Shown: piece after piece, positions 5,761 to 13,803 of the stretch
How positions within the stretch are numbered: the first letter of the stretch is position 1
Layout of the letters: every line of letters begins with the position of its first letter
NCBI GenBank assembly: GCA_019057975.1
Contig: JAHLWJ010000081.1
Span: 1 to 15,886, forward strand
Source: Promethearchaeota archaeon
GTDB lineage: Archaea > Asgardarchaeota > Lokiarchaeia > Sigynarchaeales > SOKP01
DNA length: 15,886 nucleotides
Direction: 5' to 3'
Notes under the pieces: generated by a model
Told to the model about the DNA's origin: nothing
Seen by the model: the letters and a program-made list of their open reading frames with translations, nothing else
Databases searched by the model: none
Made by a program: the position numbers and the translations under genes

Positions 5761-6833
5761 TAAATTGCAATTAAAAAACCCATAAGAAAGATTAGGCATC
5801 CAATTAATATATCAAAAAATACACGGAATAAAGTATCCCCTATTGTTTTTTCTTCAGTATCCCTCTTAAAATATGTTTTAAAAAGTGCAAATCCATTCGA
5901 AATTCCTCGCTTAACACTCGAAAATGGCCATACTAGTAATAAACAAGCGACAATAAACAAACTACCATAAAAAAATAAGGGCAAATACATATAAAAGGCT
6001 ACTACTTGAAAACTATTACCTTGCCAAAAACTCCAGATCGTATGCGCAGCGACAATATTGTTTAATGCATGTGCAATTATTACAGGGAGAATCCACTTTT
6101 TTCTTAATACCACTAATGATAAGATTATCCCAATTATAAACGCTTGAAAAAACCATAAAATTGGGTACCAAGAAATAAATTCAAGCATATAAGCAAGATG
6201 GCCTAATCCAAAATAAAGTGAAGATATAACCACAGCCGACATTTTTAAATAATACTCGCTACCTCGTTTGGCTAAAAAACCTCTCGAAATAGTCTCTTCT
6301 GTAATCGATACCGATATCTGGATTATGATGGCAGAAGTTAAAAATACAAAATAATCATTTGTAAAGGGGGACAAATAATAATTAGTAGTTCTTATCCCTA
6401 AGACCACTGATTGATATCCAATAGTTTCTGGAATTAAAAGGTATGTAAAAAAATCCATTGGTAAGAAAACTAAAAAGAAAATTAAGAATCCATACAAGAT
6501 TTGATATTTATAATTTTTTTTAGTAACCTTAAATAATTTCAAATGACCCGTTGCCGGAGAAATATCTTCATTGATTATAACTTTTTTTTTCTGAAATTCA
6601 AATATTAGATTAGTTAAATACAAGATTAGAGGAATACCTGAGAAGATTATTATTGCTCTTATTACATTGAAAAGGATCCCATAAAGAACAGATTCCTCCT
6701 CGGCTATCAATGGAACTGTAAACAAGGGAATTATAAGAAGGATAAATATAAAAACAAATACAAGTGCAACATCGTAAAGAAAAAATGTAAACCTTTTTTT
6801 TGCTATCCTTTTCTTTGCGTTCGAAAAAACCAT
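5760..6833 (-). CDS. CPBP family intramembrane metalloprotease (CAAX/Abi type)
   Basis: Polytopic membrane protein of 357 residues with about eight hydrophobic segments (roughly 20-42, 53-76, 112-132, 160-177, 198-216, 225-244, 248-262 and 275-302, with another at 337-355). The three CPBP motifs are present: EETISR at 179-184 (EExxxR), FGLGH at 208-212 (FxxxH, His212) and HALNN at 255-259. These form the active site of the Rce1/Abi/MroQ glutamate intramembrane proteases. Eukaryotic Rce1 trims prenylated CAAX proteins; prokaryotic members vary and the substrate here is unknown. The nearby small GTPase has no CAAX box. A GAGTG precedes the ATG. The gap of 72 bases to the kinase gene contains T-runs, so this gene may start its own transcript together with the phosphodiesterase. 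Confidence 0.87.
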   Translation of the reverse strand: MVFSNAKKRIAKKRFTFFLYDVALVFVFIFILLIIPLFTVPLIAEEESVLYGILFNVIRAIIIFSGIPLILYLTNLIFEFQKKKVIINEDISPATGHLKLFKVTKKNYKYQILYGFLIFFLVFLPMDFFTYLLIPETIGYQSVVLGIRTTNYYLSPFTNDYFVFLTSAIIIQISVSITEETISRGFLAKRGSEYYLKMSAVVISSLYFGLGHLAYMLEFISWYPILWFFQAFIIGIILSLVVLRKKWILPVIIAHALNNIVAAHTIWSFWQGNSFQVVAFYMYLPLFFYGSLFIVACLLLVWPFSSVKRGISNGFALFKTYFKRDTEEKTIGDTLFRVFFDILIGCLIFLMGFLIAI

Positions 6834-6905
6834 ATCTATTCACTCTATTTTTAATAAAAAATTATTGAATTGAAAAATTAAAAACTTTGTGATTACTAAC
6901 TTAAT

Positions 6906-7856
6906 TTATTCCAATTCTATTTCTTCCTCTTCGGGAATTCCATTTCTTGCCCCTAATTTCTCAATACATTTACCCGCTACAAAATTCCCAATTCTTACAT
7001 TTCGTTTAAGATCTTCAAATTTAAAGCTTTGATTTTGAATAAATCCATACATAAAACCAGCTGAAAACGCATCTCCTGCTCCTGTAGTATCTACAACTTT
7101 ATTCGTTTTAATAGGTGGAATTAACTCAGCATTTTCCGGAGTTAATATTAAGGCACCTTTCTTACCTTTAGTTATTACAACAACATTTATTCCTAAAGAA
7201 AACAAATTATCTGCTTCTTCTCTAACCATATTAGGGTTTATTTTTTTCTTTTTAAAATCAAGAAGAACTTCAAATTCTCTTTGAGATATAATGAGTATAC
7301 CTATTTTTTCTAATAGGATTTTAATGTTAATAAACCCCTGTTCAATTATTAACATACCCGGATTTAGAATAACAGGTATTTTTTTATTTCTTCCAATTAT
7401 AGCAGCCTCAATAAAAGGTTCTATGTTTTTCAAGCTACTTAAAAAGATGATATTTGTGAAAGATAGTTCATTTTCTTTGATATCTTCTTTTGAAAGATAA
7501 TTCGCAGCACCACTGTGAGCATATATTCTTCTATCTCCTTCTTTATTCAATGCTACATAGGCAGATCCAGTTCTATACTCCTCTGAATATTTAAGTAATT
7601 CAGTATTTACCTTTACTTCATTAAATTCATTTATTATTTTTAATCCAAATACATCTTCTCTCCCCAATTTTCCAATAAAAGCAGTTTTTAATCCTAATTT
7701 TGCACAAGCATAAGCAGTATTGGCAGCAGCCCCTCCAGATAATAATTTTAGATCAGAAACAAAGACCTCGTCATCATTTTCTGGATATCTTTCAATTTGA
7801 GCGACCATGTCAACTAAGGCGGCTCCAATACAAATAACATCAAAAATTTTAGGCAT
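6906..7856 (-). CDS. PfkB/ribokinase-family carbohydrate or nucleoside kinase
   Basis: ATP-dependent kinase of the ribokinase fold, 316 residues. It shows the N-terminal strand DVICIGAALVDMVAQI, the first signature GGAAANTAYA at 41-50, the NPG loop at 165-167, ITKGKKGA at about 228-235, and the second signature DTTGAGDAFSAGF at 256-268. The latter has the anion hole (Gly259-Gly261) and catalytic base Asp262. All catalytic parts are present. The family includes ribokinase, adenosine kinase, archaeal inosine/guanosine/cytidine kinase and fructokinases, and sequence alone does not decide among them. It lies 11 bases after the AIR synthetase gene in a purine operon, which favours a nucleoside kinase or ribokinase feeding ribose-5-phosphate to PRPP. 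No Shine-Dalgarno is visible. Fold very sure, substrate unknown. Confidence 0.9.
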   Translation of the reverse strand: MPKIFDVICIGAALVDMVAQIERYPENDDEVFVSDLKLLSGGAAANTAYACAKLGLKTAFIGKLGREDVFGLKIINEFNEVKVNTELLKYSEEYRTGSAYVALNKEGDRRIYAHSGAANYLSKEDIKENELSFTNIIFLSSLKNIEPFIEAAIIGRNKKIPVILNPGMLIIEQGFINIKILLEKIGILIISQREFEVLLDFKKKKINPNMVREEADNLFSLGINVVVITKGKKGALILTPENAELIPPIKTNKVVDTTGAGDAFSAGFMYGFIQNQSFKFEDLKRNVRIGNFVAGKCIEKLGARNGIPEEEEIELE

Positions 7857-7867
7857 TTTCAGTAACT

Positions 7868-9049
7868 TTAACTATATTTGAATGAACCAAATTCAGAATT
7901 AATCTCAACAATATTTTTATCCTTCAATGGTGATTTCTCACAATGTCCAACAATTTTAGCTTCGACGTTATACTTCTTAGCAATTTTTATAATTTCTTTT
8001 ACTAATGCTTCTTCACAATACAATTCCATTCTATGGCCCATATTAAAAACACTAAACATTTCTTTCCATTGAGTTTCTGATGAAGTCTGAATAATCTCAA
8101 AAATTTTAGGTAAAGAAAATAGATTATTTTTGATATATCTGATACCTTTACCATAATTTAGGTTCTTTATTTGACCTCCTCCAGTATTATGAATGATTCC
8201 ATGAATTTTTGTTTTATATCTTTTTAAAATTTCTGTTAATATTGGCGCGTACGTTCTTGTGGGTGATAATAACGCCTTTCCTATATTCAATTTTAAACCT
8301 TTTATAGGATCTGTTAATTTATTTCTACCAAAAAAGACTAGTTTCTCATCTAAGTCTTGATTATAGCATTCTGGATACTTAATATAATACTCATGCGAAA
8401 GCATTCCATGCCTTGCTAAAGTTAATCCATTACTTCCTATTCCACTATTATATTCTTCTTCATAGGATGCTTTTCCTGAACTTGCTAATCCAACTATTAC
8501 ATCATCTTCTTTAATATTTATAGCATTGATAACATCCCTTCTCTTCATACTAGTGAATACTGATGCATCTAGGAGGAGAGTTTTAACTACATCACCTACA
8601 TCAGCGGTTTCTCCACCACACATTATAACCTTTAAACCAAGATCAGTCAGTTTTTCGCTATAGGTATAATACTCATCAATAATTGTAGAAAGTATTTCTC
8701 CTGAAATAAAAGATTTATTTCTACCAAGATTATTCGATAAGAACATATTCCCAGTTGCCCCTACACATAAAATATCATCTATATTCATAATTACAGCGTC
8801 TCTGACAACACCTCTGAAAATAGATATGTCATCCGTTTCCATATAATACATATAAGCTAAGCTTGATTTAGTTCCTGCTCCATCTGCATGAAAAATCGAG
8901 CAATAGTCTTTTCGACCATTTACATCTTCGACAATTTTACAAAATGCTCCTGGAAAGAGTCCCTTATCTAAGTTTTCAATGGCTTTATGAACATCTTCTT
9001 TTTTAGAGGAAACTCCCAATTTAGAATAAATATTATTATTTTCAGCCAT
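7868..9049 (-). CDS. purM: Phosphoribosylformylglycinamidine cyclo-ligase (AIR synthetase), long form
   Basis: Converts FGAM + ATP to aminoimidazole ribotide, step five of purine synthesis. PurM marks are ADGAGTKSSLAY at 55-66, VVRDAVIMNIDDILCVGAT at about 81-99, the catalytic-site GGETADVGD, VGLASSG, GSNGLTLARHG, LLSPTRTY, HNTGGGQIKN and FNMGHRMELY. At 393 residues it is longer than the roughly 340-residue E. coli type. Its wording (an N-terminal KEDVHKAIENLDKGLFPGAF, GGETADVGD in place of GGETAEMPG) matches, as I recall them, the PurM proteins of Bacteroidetes. That suggests transfer or a shared deep subfamily. It follows purB by 9 bases and precedes the PfkB kinase by 11 bases in one operon. 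The ribosome-binding site is weak (GGTAG overlapping the purB stop). Confidence 0.92.
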   Translation of the reverse strand: MAENNNIYSKLGVSSKKEDVHKAIENLDKGLFPGAFCKIVEDVNGRKDYCSIFHADGAGTKSSLAYMYYMETDDISIFRGVVRDAVIMNIDDILCVGATGNMFLSNNLGRNKSFISGEILSTIIDEYYTYSEKLTDLGLKVIMCGGETADVGDVVKTLLLDASVFTSMKRRDVINAINIKEDDVIVGLASSGKASYEEEYNSGIGSNGLTLARHGMLSHEYYIKYPECYNQDLDEKLVFFGRNKLTDPIKGLKLNIGKALLSPTRTYAPILTEILKRYKTKIHGIIHNTGGGQIKNLNYGKGIRYIKNNLFSLPKIFEIIQTSSETQWKEMFSVFNMGHRMELYCEEALVKEIIKIAKKYNVEAKIVGHCEKSPLKDKNIVEINSEFGSFKYS

Positions 9050-9058
9050 TTTATTTGG

Positions 9059-10417
9059 CTACCAATTGTATTTGTTTTTAAGAAATTTTATTAGATTCTC
9101 AACTTGCTCAATTGCTTTACCTATATATTTATGAGCATCAAATAAATCAGATAGTTCTTCTTTTGAAAATAGATTTGTGACTTTTTTATTTTCATACAAA
9201 AGATCTTTCATATACCGATCTTCTTTTCTTGCTAATATTGCAGCTTGTCTTAAAATTTCATGGCCTTCCTGTCTTCCTATTCCCTTATTGACAAGTTGAA
9301 CCATTACTTTTTCAGTTAAGCATGCCCCTTTAGTAAGGTTTAGATTTTCTTCAATTTTAGCAGCATCAAACTCAATACCTTCAAGATTTTTCACTAATTC
9401 CTTAATTATATAGTCTAATAATATAAAATTTTCTCCTATAATTACTCTTTCAGATGCTGAGTTTGTAAGGTCTCTCTCATCCTCTAAAACTATGTTATCT
9501 AAAGCAGGGATGACATTTGATTTAAGTATTCTTGCCAAGCTACAAATTCTTTCGGACTTATGAGGGTTCCGTTTTTGGGGCATCGTAGAACTTCCGACTT
9601 GGTTTTTTTTGAATGGTTCAAACATCTCGGCTATTTCATTTCTCTGGAGGACTCGATTTTCCCTTGCGATTTTAGCCAAAGTTTGTCCTATTAATGAGGT
9701 TAAAAATATAACTTCAGCATGGCGATCTCTTTGAACCACTTGGTTGGCAATAAGAACAGGATTTAAATCAAGTTTTTCCATAACTAATTTTTGTATTTCA
9801 ATCCCCTTCTCTCCAAAACTCGCCATAGTCCCAACAGCACCAGACATTTTGCCATAAGATATACGTTCTAAGACTTCAGATATCCTGTCAAGATGTCTAT
9901 TTATCTCATATGCCCATACTCCAAATCTCATCCCATACGTCGTAGGGATCGCATGTTGCCCATGTGTTCTTCCGATGCATACTAGATCCTTTTTTTCTTC
10001 CGTAATTATTATTAAAATTTTCAATAATTTCAATAAAGAAGTTTTAATGTAGTTTAAAGCTTCTCTTAACTGTAAAGAAGTCGCAGTATCTTCAATATCA
10101 TAACTAGTAGCTCCAAGATGAACATATTTACCGGCTCCATCCTCACACTGTTCAGCTAAAGCCTTTACCATTGCCATTAAATCATGGTGGATTTCCTTAT
10201 CGATCTCTTTCACTTTTTCTAAATTAACGTAAATTAAACTGGCTTTCTTACTTATTTCTTTCGCAGCTTCTTTAGGAATATTTCCCAATTCTGCATGGAC
10301 TTCCGCTAAAACACCTTCAACTTTCAGCCAATTTTCTAACTTTTTTTCCTCAGTAAATAAATCAGCAATATCAGTTCGATACCTCGTTTCGATAGGATGA
10401 ATAAATTTGTGATCCAT
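9059..10417 (-). CDS. purB: Adenylosuccinate lyase
   Basis: Splits fumarate from SAICAR and from adenylosuccinate, acting twice in the route to AMP. It is 452 residues from the chosen start. Marks are the opening IHPIETRYR, VKALAEQC with GKYVHLGATSYDIEDTA at 97-112, CIGRTHGQHAIPTTYG at 147-162 with the catalytic histidine pair, and the fumarase-superfamily signature GSSTMPQKRNP at 275-285, whose Ser277 lies on the mobile catalytic loop. The long open frame begins at a TTG (10465) with a further ATG at 10462, but the extra 16 residues are a low-complexity Lys/Asn stretch not typical of the family. The ATG at 10417 puts the conserved IHPI at residue 6, as in other archaeal PurB proteins. First gene of the purB-purM-pfkB operon. 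Confidence 0.93.
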   Translation of the reverse strand: MDHKFIHPIETRYRTDIADLFTEEKKLENWLKVEGVLAEVHAELGNIPKEAAKEISKKASLIYVNLEKVKEIDKEIHHDLMAMVKALAEQCEDGAGKYVHLGATSYDIEDTATSLQLREALNYIKTSLLKLLKILIIITEEKKDLVCIGRTHGQHAIPTTYGMRFGVWAYEINRHLDRISEVLERISYGKMSGAVGTMASFGEKGIEIQKLVMEKLDLNPVLIANQVVQRDRHAEVIFLTSLIGQTLAKIARENRVLQRNEIAEMFEPFKKNQVGSSTMPQKRNPHKSERICSLARILKSNVIPALDNIVLEDERDLTNSASERVIIGENFILLDYIIKELVKNLEGIEFDAAKIEENLNLTKGACLTEKVMVQLVNKGIGRQEGHEILRQAAILARKEDRYMKDLLYENKKVTNLFSKEELSDLFDAHKYIGKAIEQVENLIKFLKNKYNW

Positions 10418-10630
10418 AATTTCTACTTTTTTTTTATTACTTATATTAAAATAAAGATTCATCAAGAAATATATCTTATTTTATTTAAGATAAAATAATT
10501 TGGATAAATATTGAGTAAATCATTTTTTAAATAATTAGAAATATATTACCGTGCTACACTAAACATTAAAAATCAGTAAATCATCTGGCTAATTTAAGTT
10601 AAATTTTTTTGCTCACTTAATCCTTTTTGT

Positions 10631-10828
10631 ATGTACAATAAACAAAAATACTTTTTTTTTCGATGTTATAGATGTGGGGAGTGGTATTACACGAACCGAG
10701 TTATTAAAACAAAAAAATGTTGGAAATGTAATCATTCATTTTCATTCAAAAATTCTACAAAGTTTTCTAAAATATGTACTATAAAAGGAGCAATTATAAT
10801 TATTAAAGAGCTGAAGACAAAGCCTTGA
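10631..10828 (+). CDS. DUF1922-like zinc-ribbon protein
   Basis: Small protein of 65 residues with one zinc ribbon: Cys12, Cys15, Cys30 and Cys33 (FRCYRCG and KTKKCWKCN). Layout and wording (FRC.CG, a tyrosine-containing strand, KTKKC..C, then a helix rich in Ile/Lys) follow the archaeal DUF1922 family, of which Methanothermobacter MTH1184 is the structural example. Family members have no known function; nucleic-acid or protein binding is a guess. It is a single-gene unit, divergent from purB and ended by a T-run. A run of about ten Ts close to the start (KYFFFR) is a place where a sequencing or replication slip could shift the frame. The 213 bases between it and purB hold only AT-rich promoter DNA as far as I can see. 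Confidence 0.7.
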   Translation: MYNKQKYFFFRCYRCGEWYYTNRVIKTKKCWKCNHSFSFKNSTKFSKICTIKGAIIIIKELKTKP

Positions 10829-10840
10829 TTCTTTTTTTTT
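10829..10840 (+). terminator. Oligo(T) terminator after the zinc-ribbon gene
   Basis: Directly after the TGA comes TTC followed by nine Ts, an archaeal U-tract terminator. It isolates this small gene from tldD downstream. Confidence 0.6.
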
Positions 10841-10885
10841 GAAGATATATTTTAAGTTAAGTAGCTGACTTAAACAAAACAAAGG

Positions 10886-10893
10886 TATTTAAG
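10886..10893 (+). promoter_or_regulatory. Candidate TATA box for tldD-tldE
   Basis: TATTTAAG, preceded by purine-rich AAAGG that could act as a BRE, is the best archaeal TATA match in the 140-base gap after the zinc-ribbon terminator. It would give a leader of about 65-70 bases before the tldD ATG. A TTAAGT/ACTTAA inverted repeat lies at 10857-10873, just ahead of it. Confidence 0.3.
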
Positions 10894-10980
10894 ATAGTTT
10901 TCTACATTTCTTTTATTAAACATCTTTAACCAAAATACATTAGAATTAAATTGAAACTAAAATAAAACTGAGAAAAAAAT

Positions 10981-12426
10981 ATGGATTTCGAGGATGATTT
11001 AAAGGACATAGATGATAAATTAATAAAAGAACTGAATAGCATCTCTAGAGACAAAATTGAATATTGGGATGTTAGAACTGGAGTAAGTCGTGGTGCAACA
11101 TTAGATTTTACAGATCTAAAAAGTAAGGAAATATCTTCTCATTATATTACTGAATGTGGAATCAGAGCTTTTATTAATGGAGGTTGGGGTTTTTGCGTTT
11201 TAAAAGATCTTAATAGAAAAGCAATAATAAACGGATTCCAGAAAGCAATTAAACTAGCAAGATTATCAGAATCATTATGTAAAAATAAATTCAAAATAGT
11301 ATCACGTGATCCTTTAATTAAAGAATTCAAAGCGGGGGCTAGAGAAAAATTAGAGGAGGTTGACATTGAAGAGAAGATAAATCTAGTTAAAAATCATGAA
11401 AAAATCGCCTCTGAATACTCTTCAAAAGTAATAAATACTCATACTCTCTATATTGATGGTCACGCTAATAGTTTATCGATTAATTCTTTTAATAACCACA
11501 TTTTTCAAGATTTATCATTTTTAAGGTTGTTCTGTCTGGTTTATACTCAAGACAATGGAATAATTCAAAGAGCTATAAATTCTGTAGGAGGTATTGGAGG
11601 TTTTGAAATTATAAAAACAGAAAAAGCCGAAAATTTGAGTAAAAAAACAGCAAAAGAGGCTGTCGATTTATTAAAAGCAAAATCTCCAATAGGTGGCAAA
11701 TTCACAATCATAACCGATCCAAAATTAACAGGTACTTTGATCCACGAAGCATTCGGACATGCAGTCGAAGCTGATTTAGTTTTGAACAATGATAGTATAT
11801 TAAAAGGGAAAATTGGTGAGAAAGTTTCCTCAGAAAATGTTAATATAATAGATAATCCGACTATGGGCCAAGGTAAAAATTTTGATTTACCTTATGAATT
11901 GTTTGGGTGTTATTTCGTAGATGATGAAGGAATTCCATCACAAAAAACTATCATTATTGAAAATGGAATTCTTAAGAGTTACTTACATAATTTGGAAACT
12001 TCCTCGAGAATGGACACCCTTCCTAACGGTCATGGAAGATCATCATCATTTTCTTCAAGACCCCAAGTTCGTATGGGATTTACCTTTATAGAACCGGGAG
12101 ATTGGAGTATAGAAGAAATAATTCAAGATACTAAAAATGGTATTCTTTGTGAGGATTTCCAATATGGCTATACTGATCCATCTACTGGAAATTTTCAGTT
12201 TAAATGTAAGTTTTCTTACAAGATTGAAAATGGAGAGAAAAAGGAATTAATGAGAGATGTTTCTCTAAGTGGAATGATTCTTGAAGTATTAAATAAAATT
12301 TCAGCGATTGGAAAAGAAGTAGATTACTCTGATGGTATGTGCGGAAAAGGAGGTCAAAGTATTAGGGTTTGTGATGGTGGACCTTATATTCGTATAGAAA
12401 ATATTACAGTAGGTGGGTTGAATTAA
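10981..12426 (+). CDS. tldD: TldD family metalloprotease subunit
   Basis: Catalytic half of the TldD/TldE (TldD/PmbA) heterodimeric metalloprotease, which in E. coli digests unfolded peptides through a channel, matures microcin B17 and degrades the CcdA antitoxin. It is 481 residues, the usual length. The zinc motif HEAFGH is at 255-260 (His255, Glu256, His260 in the family's HExxxGH-like spacing), followed by AVEADLV. Downstream are FVDDEGIPS at 312-320, LHNLETSSRM, GRSSSFSSRPQVRM and, near the C-terminus, MCGKGGQ with Cys454, matching the third zinc ligand of TldD. GKGGQSIRVCDGGP is also characteristic. The tldE ATG follows the TAA directly, so the two subunits are made together, as in many archaea. 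The archaeal substrate is not known. Confidence 0.93.
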   Translation: MDFEDDLKDIDDKLIKELNSISRDKIEYWDVRTGVSRGATLDFTDLKSKEISSHYITECGIRAFINGGWGFCVLKDLNRKAIINGFQKAIKLARLSESLCKNKFKIVSRDPLIKEFKAGAREKLEEVDIEEKINLVKNHEKIASEYSSKVINTHTLYIDGHANSLSINSFNNHIFQDLSFLRLFCLVYTQDNGIIQRAINSVGGIGGFEIIKTEKAENLSKKTAKEAVDLLKAKSPIGGKFTIITDPKLTGTLIHEAFGHAVEADLVLNNDSILKGKIGEKVSSENVNIIDNPTMGQGKNFDLPYELFGCYFVDDEGIPSQKTIIIENGILKSYLHNLETSSRMDTLPNGHGRSSSFSSRPQVRMGFTFIEPGDWSIEEIIQDTKNGILCEDFQYGYTDPSTGNFQFKCKFSYKIENGEKKELMRDVSLSGMILEVLNKISAIGKEVDYSDGMCGKGGQSIRVCDGGPYIRIENITVGGLN

Positions 12427-13803
12427 ATGGAAAGTGATTCTGACGTATTTAGTTTAGCAAAATATGGTCTAAGGTTAATTGAGCAAAATGCTCATGAATT
12501 AAAATGTGCTGAAATTTTTTTTGAAAAGAATAAATATATCAGTATTGAAATTGAAGAAAATTCTGTAAAAAATAGCGAAACTGGGGAGGACAATGGTGTT
12601 TCTGTCCGAGTTATTAATAAAAAAGGTGCTCTAGGATTTGCTTTCTCAAATAAATTAGAGAAAAAAACAGTTAATGAGCTTTGTAATACTGCTCTAAAAA
12701 TGATGAATGTAAGTACCCCTGATCCTGACTTTCATGATTTACCTGGTTCTTATCAAAATTATCCGATAGTAAAAGGCTTATTCGATAAGGATCTGAAAGA
12801 TTTACAATTAGAAGACTCCTTGAGTTATATCAACACCTTAATTGAAGTCTGTGAGCAGGATGAACTCGCAATCTCACAATCTGGAAGTTTTATCTCCAAT
12901 TATACTAAAACTAATATATTTAATTCTAATGGTTTAGAAGTTTCAGGAAAAGACACGACTTGTTCACTCTCTTCACATATCATTGTTAAAGATAAAGTAA
13001 GCAATGAAACCTCATTTGGTTATGAATGGCAATCTGAACGATCTACAAAAAGATTAAAAGCATTTGATGTAGTTAAAACAGCCCTTGAAGAAGCTAAAAG
13101 AAACCTTAATAGAAAAAAAATAAAAAACATGAAAGTTCCTATTATTCTAAGCCCAAAAGGAACTGTACAGTTAATAATGAGACCAATTGCTTCAGCTATA
13201 AATGGGGAATCCTTCCAATACAAAAGAAGTTTTCTTGTAGATAAAAGAGATGAAATAATTGGTTCAAAATATTTAAATATTGAAGATAATGGGCTGATCG
13301 ATGGCGCTGTTGGATCTGCGATATTCGATGGAGAAGGTGTCCCTTGTAAAAATAAAAAAATCTTTGAAAAAGGTAAATTTCTAAAAACAGGTCTATTACA
13401 CAATAGTTATACAGCAGGTAAAGAAGGTGTTGAGAGTACAGGAAATGCATCTAGAAGTTCATATAATTCCATCCCTTCTATAGGGGCAACGAATTTTATA
13501 ATGTCCAATGGTGATATTACCATAAAAGAAATGATAAAGGATGTAAAAGAAGGAATTTTGTTTGATTATACCGGGGATACCCCTAATATTTCCACTGGCG
13601 ATTTTTCTGGCTTAATACTTCATGGAAACTTAATTATAAATGGAGAAGTTAAAGAACCTTTAAACGAAACTATGATTGGAATAAACCTGTTGGATCTATT
13701 CAAAAATATTAAAGCTGTGTCTGAAGAATTTAAAATTTATGGTGCCTTTCAAGCACCATATGTAAGAGTAGAGGATGTACAAATTATAGGGGGATTAAGT
13801 TAA
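12427..13803 (+). CDS. tldE: TldE/PmbA family protein, partner of TldD
   Basis: Non-catalytic partner subunit of the TldD/TldE protease, 458 residues. It shares the TldD fold but has no HExxxH: the matching helix reads GTVQLIMRPIASAINGES at 245-262. Typical marks are an N-terminal strand with EIEENSVKNSETGE at 41-54, VRVINKKGALGFAF at 60-73, ILSPKGT at 240-246, FDGEGVPC at 300-307, LLHNSYTAGKEG at 323-334, STGNASR at 337-343 and a closing VRVEDVQIIGG. TldE helps shape the chamber that feeds peptides to TldD's zinc site. It starts immediately after tldD's stop, implying a 1:1 complex. Its TAA overlaps the TAA of the convergent DUF1616-like gene within a TTAA palindrome, leaving no room for a terminator on either side. 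Confidence 0.9.
   Translation: MESDSDVFSLAKYGLRLIEQNAHELKCAEIFFEKNKYISIEIEENSVKNSETGEDNGVSVRVINKKGALGFAFSNKLEKKTVNELCNTALKMMNVSTPDPDFHDLPGSYQNYPIVKGLFDKDLKDLQLEDSLSYINTLIEVCEQDELAISQSGSFISNYTKTNIFNSNGLEVSGKDTTCSLSSHIIVKDKVSNETSFGYEWQSERSTKRLKAFDVVKTALEEAKRNLNRKKIKNMKVPIILSPKGTVQLIMRPIASAINGESFQYKRSFLVDKRDEIIGSKYLNIEDNGLIDGAVGSAIFDGEGVPCKNKKIFEKGKFLKTGLLHNSYTAGKEGVESTGNASRSSYNSIPSIGATNFIMSNGDITIKEMIKDVKEGILFDYTGDTPNISTGDFSGLILHGNLIINGEVKEPLNETMIGINLLDLFKNIKAVSEEFKIYGAFQAPYVRVEDVQIIGGLS

Noticed and set aside
10418..10465. N-terminal extension of PurB from a TTG or ATG start
   Set aside because: The 16 extra residues are Lys/Asn-rich and precede the conserved IHPI opening, so the ATG at 10417 is the better start.
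10418..10630. Possible riboswitch ahead of the purine operon
   Set aside because: No conserved purine-aptamer core or stable stem is visible; the stretch looks like two divergent AT-rich promoters.
10857..10873. TTAAGT/ACTTAA inverted repeat with a 5-base spacer before tldD
   Set aside because: A six-base arm is expected several times by chance in DNA this AT-rich; mentioned only as context for the TATA candidate.
13020..13403. Long open frame on the minus strand inside tldE
   Set aside because: It lies wholly within a well-supported gene, its protein has no recognisable motif, and it is best explained by codon bias of tldE.
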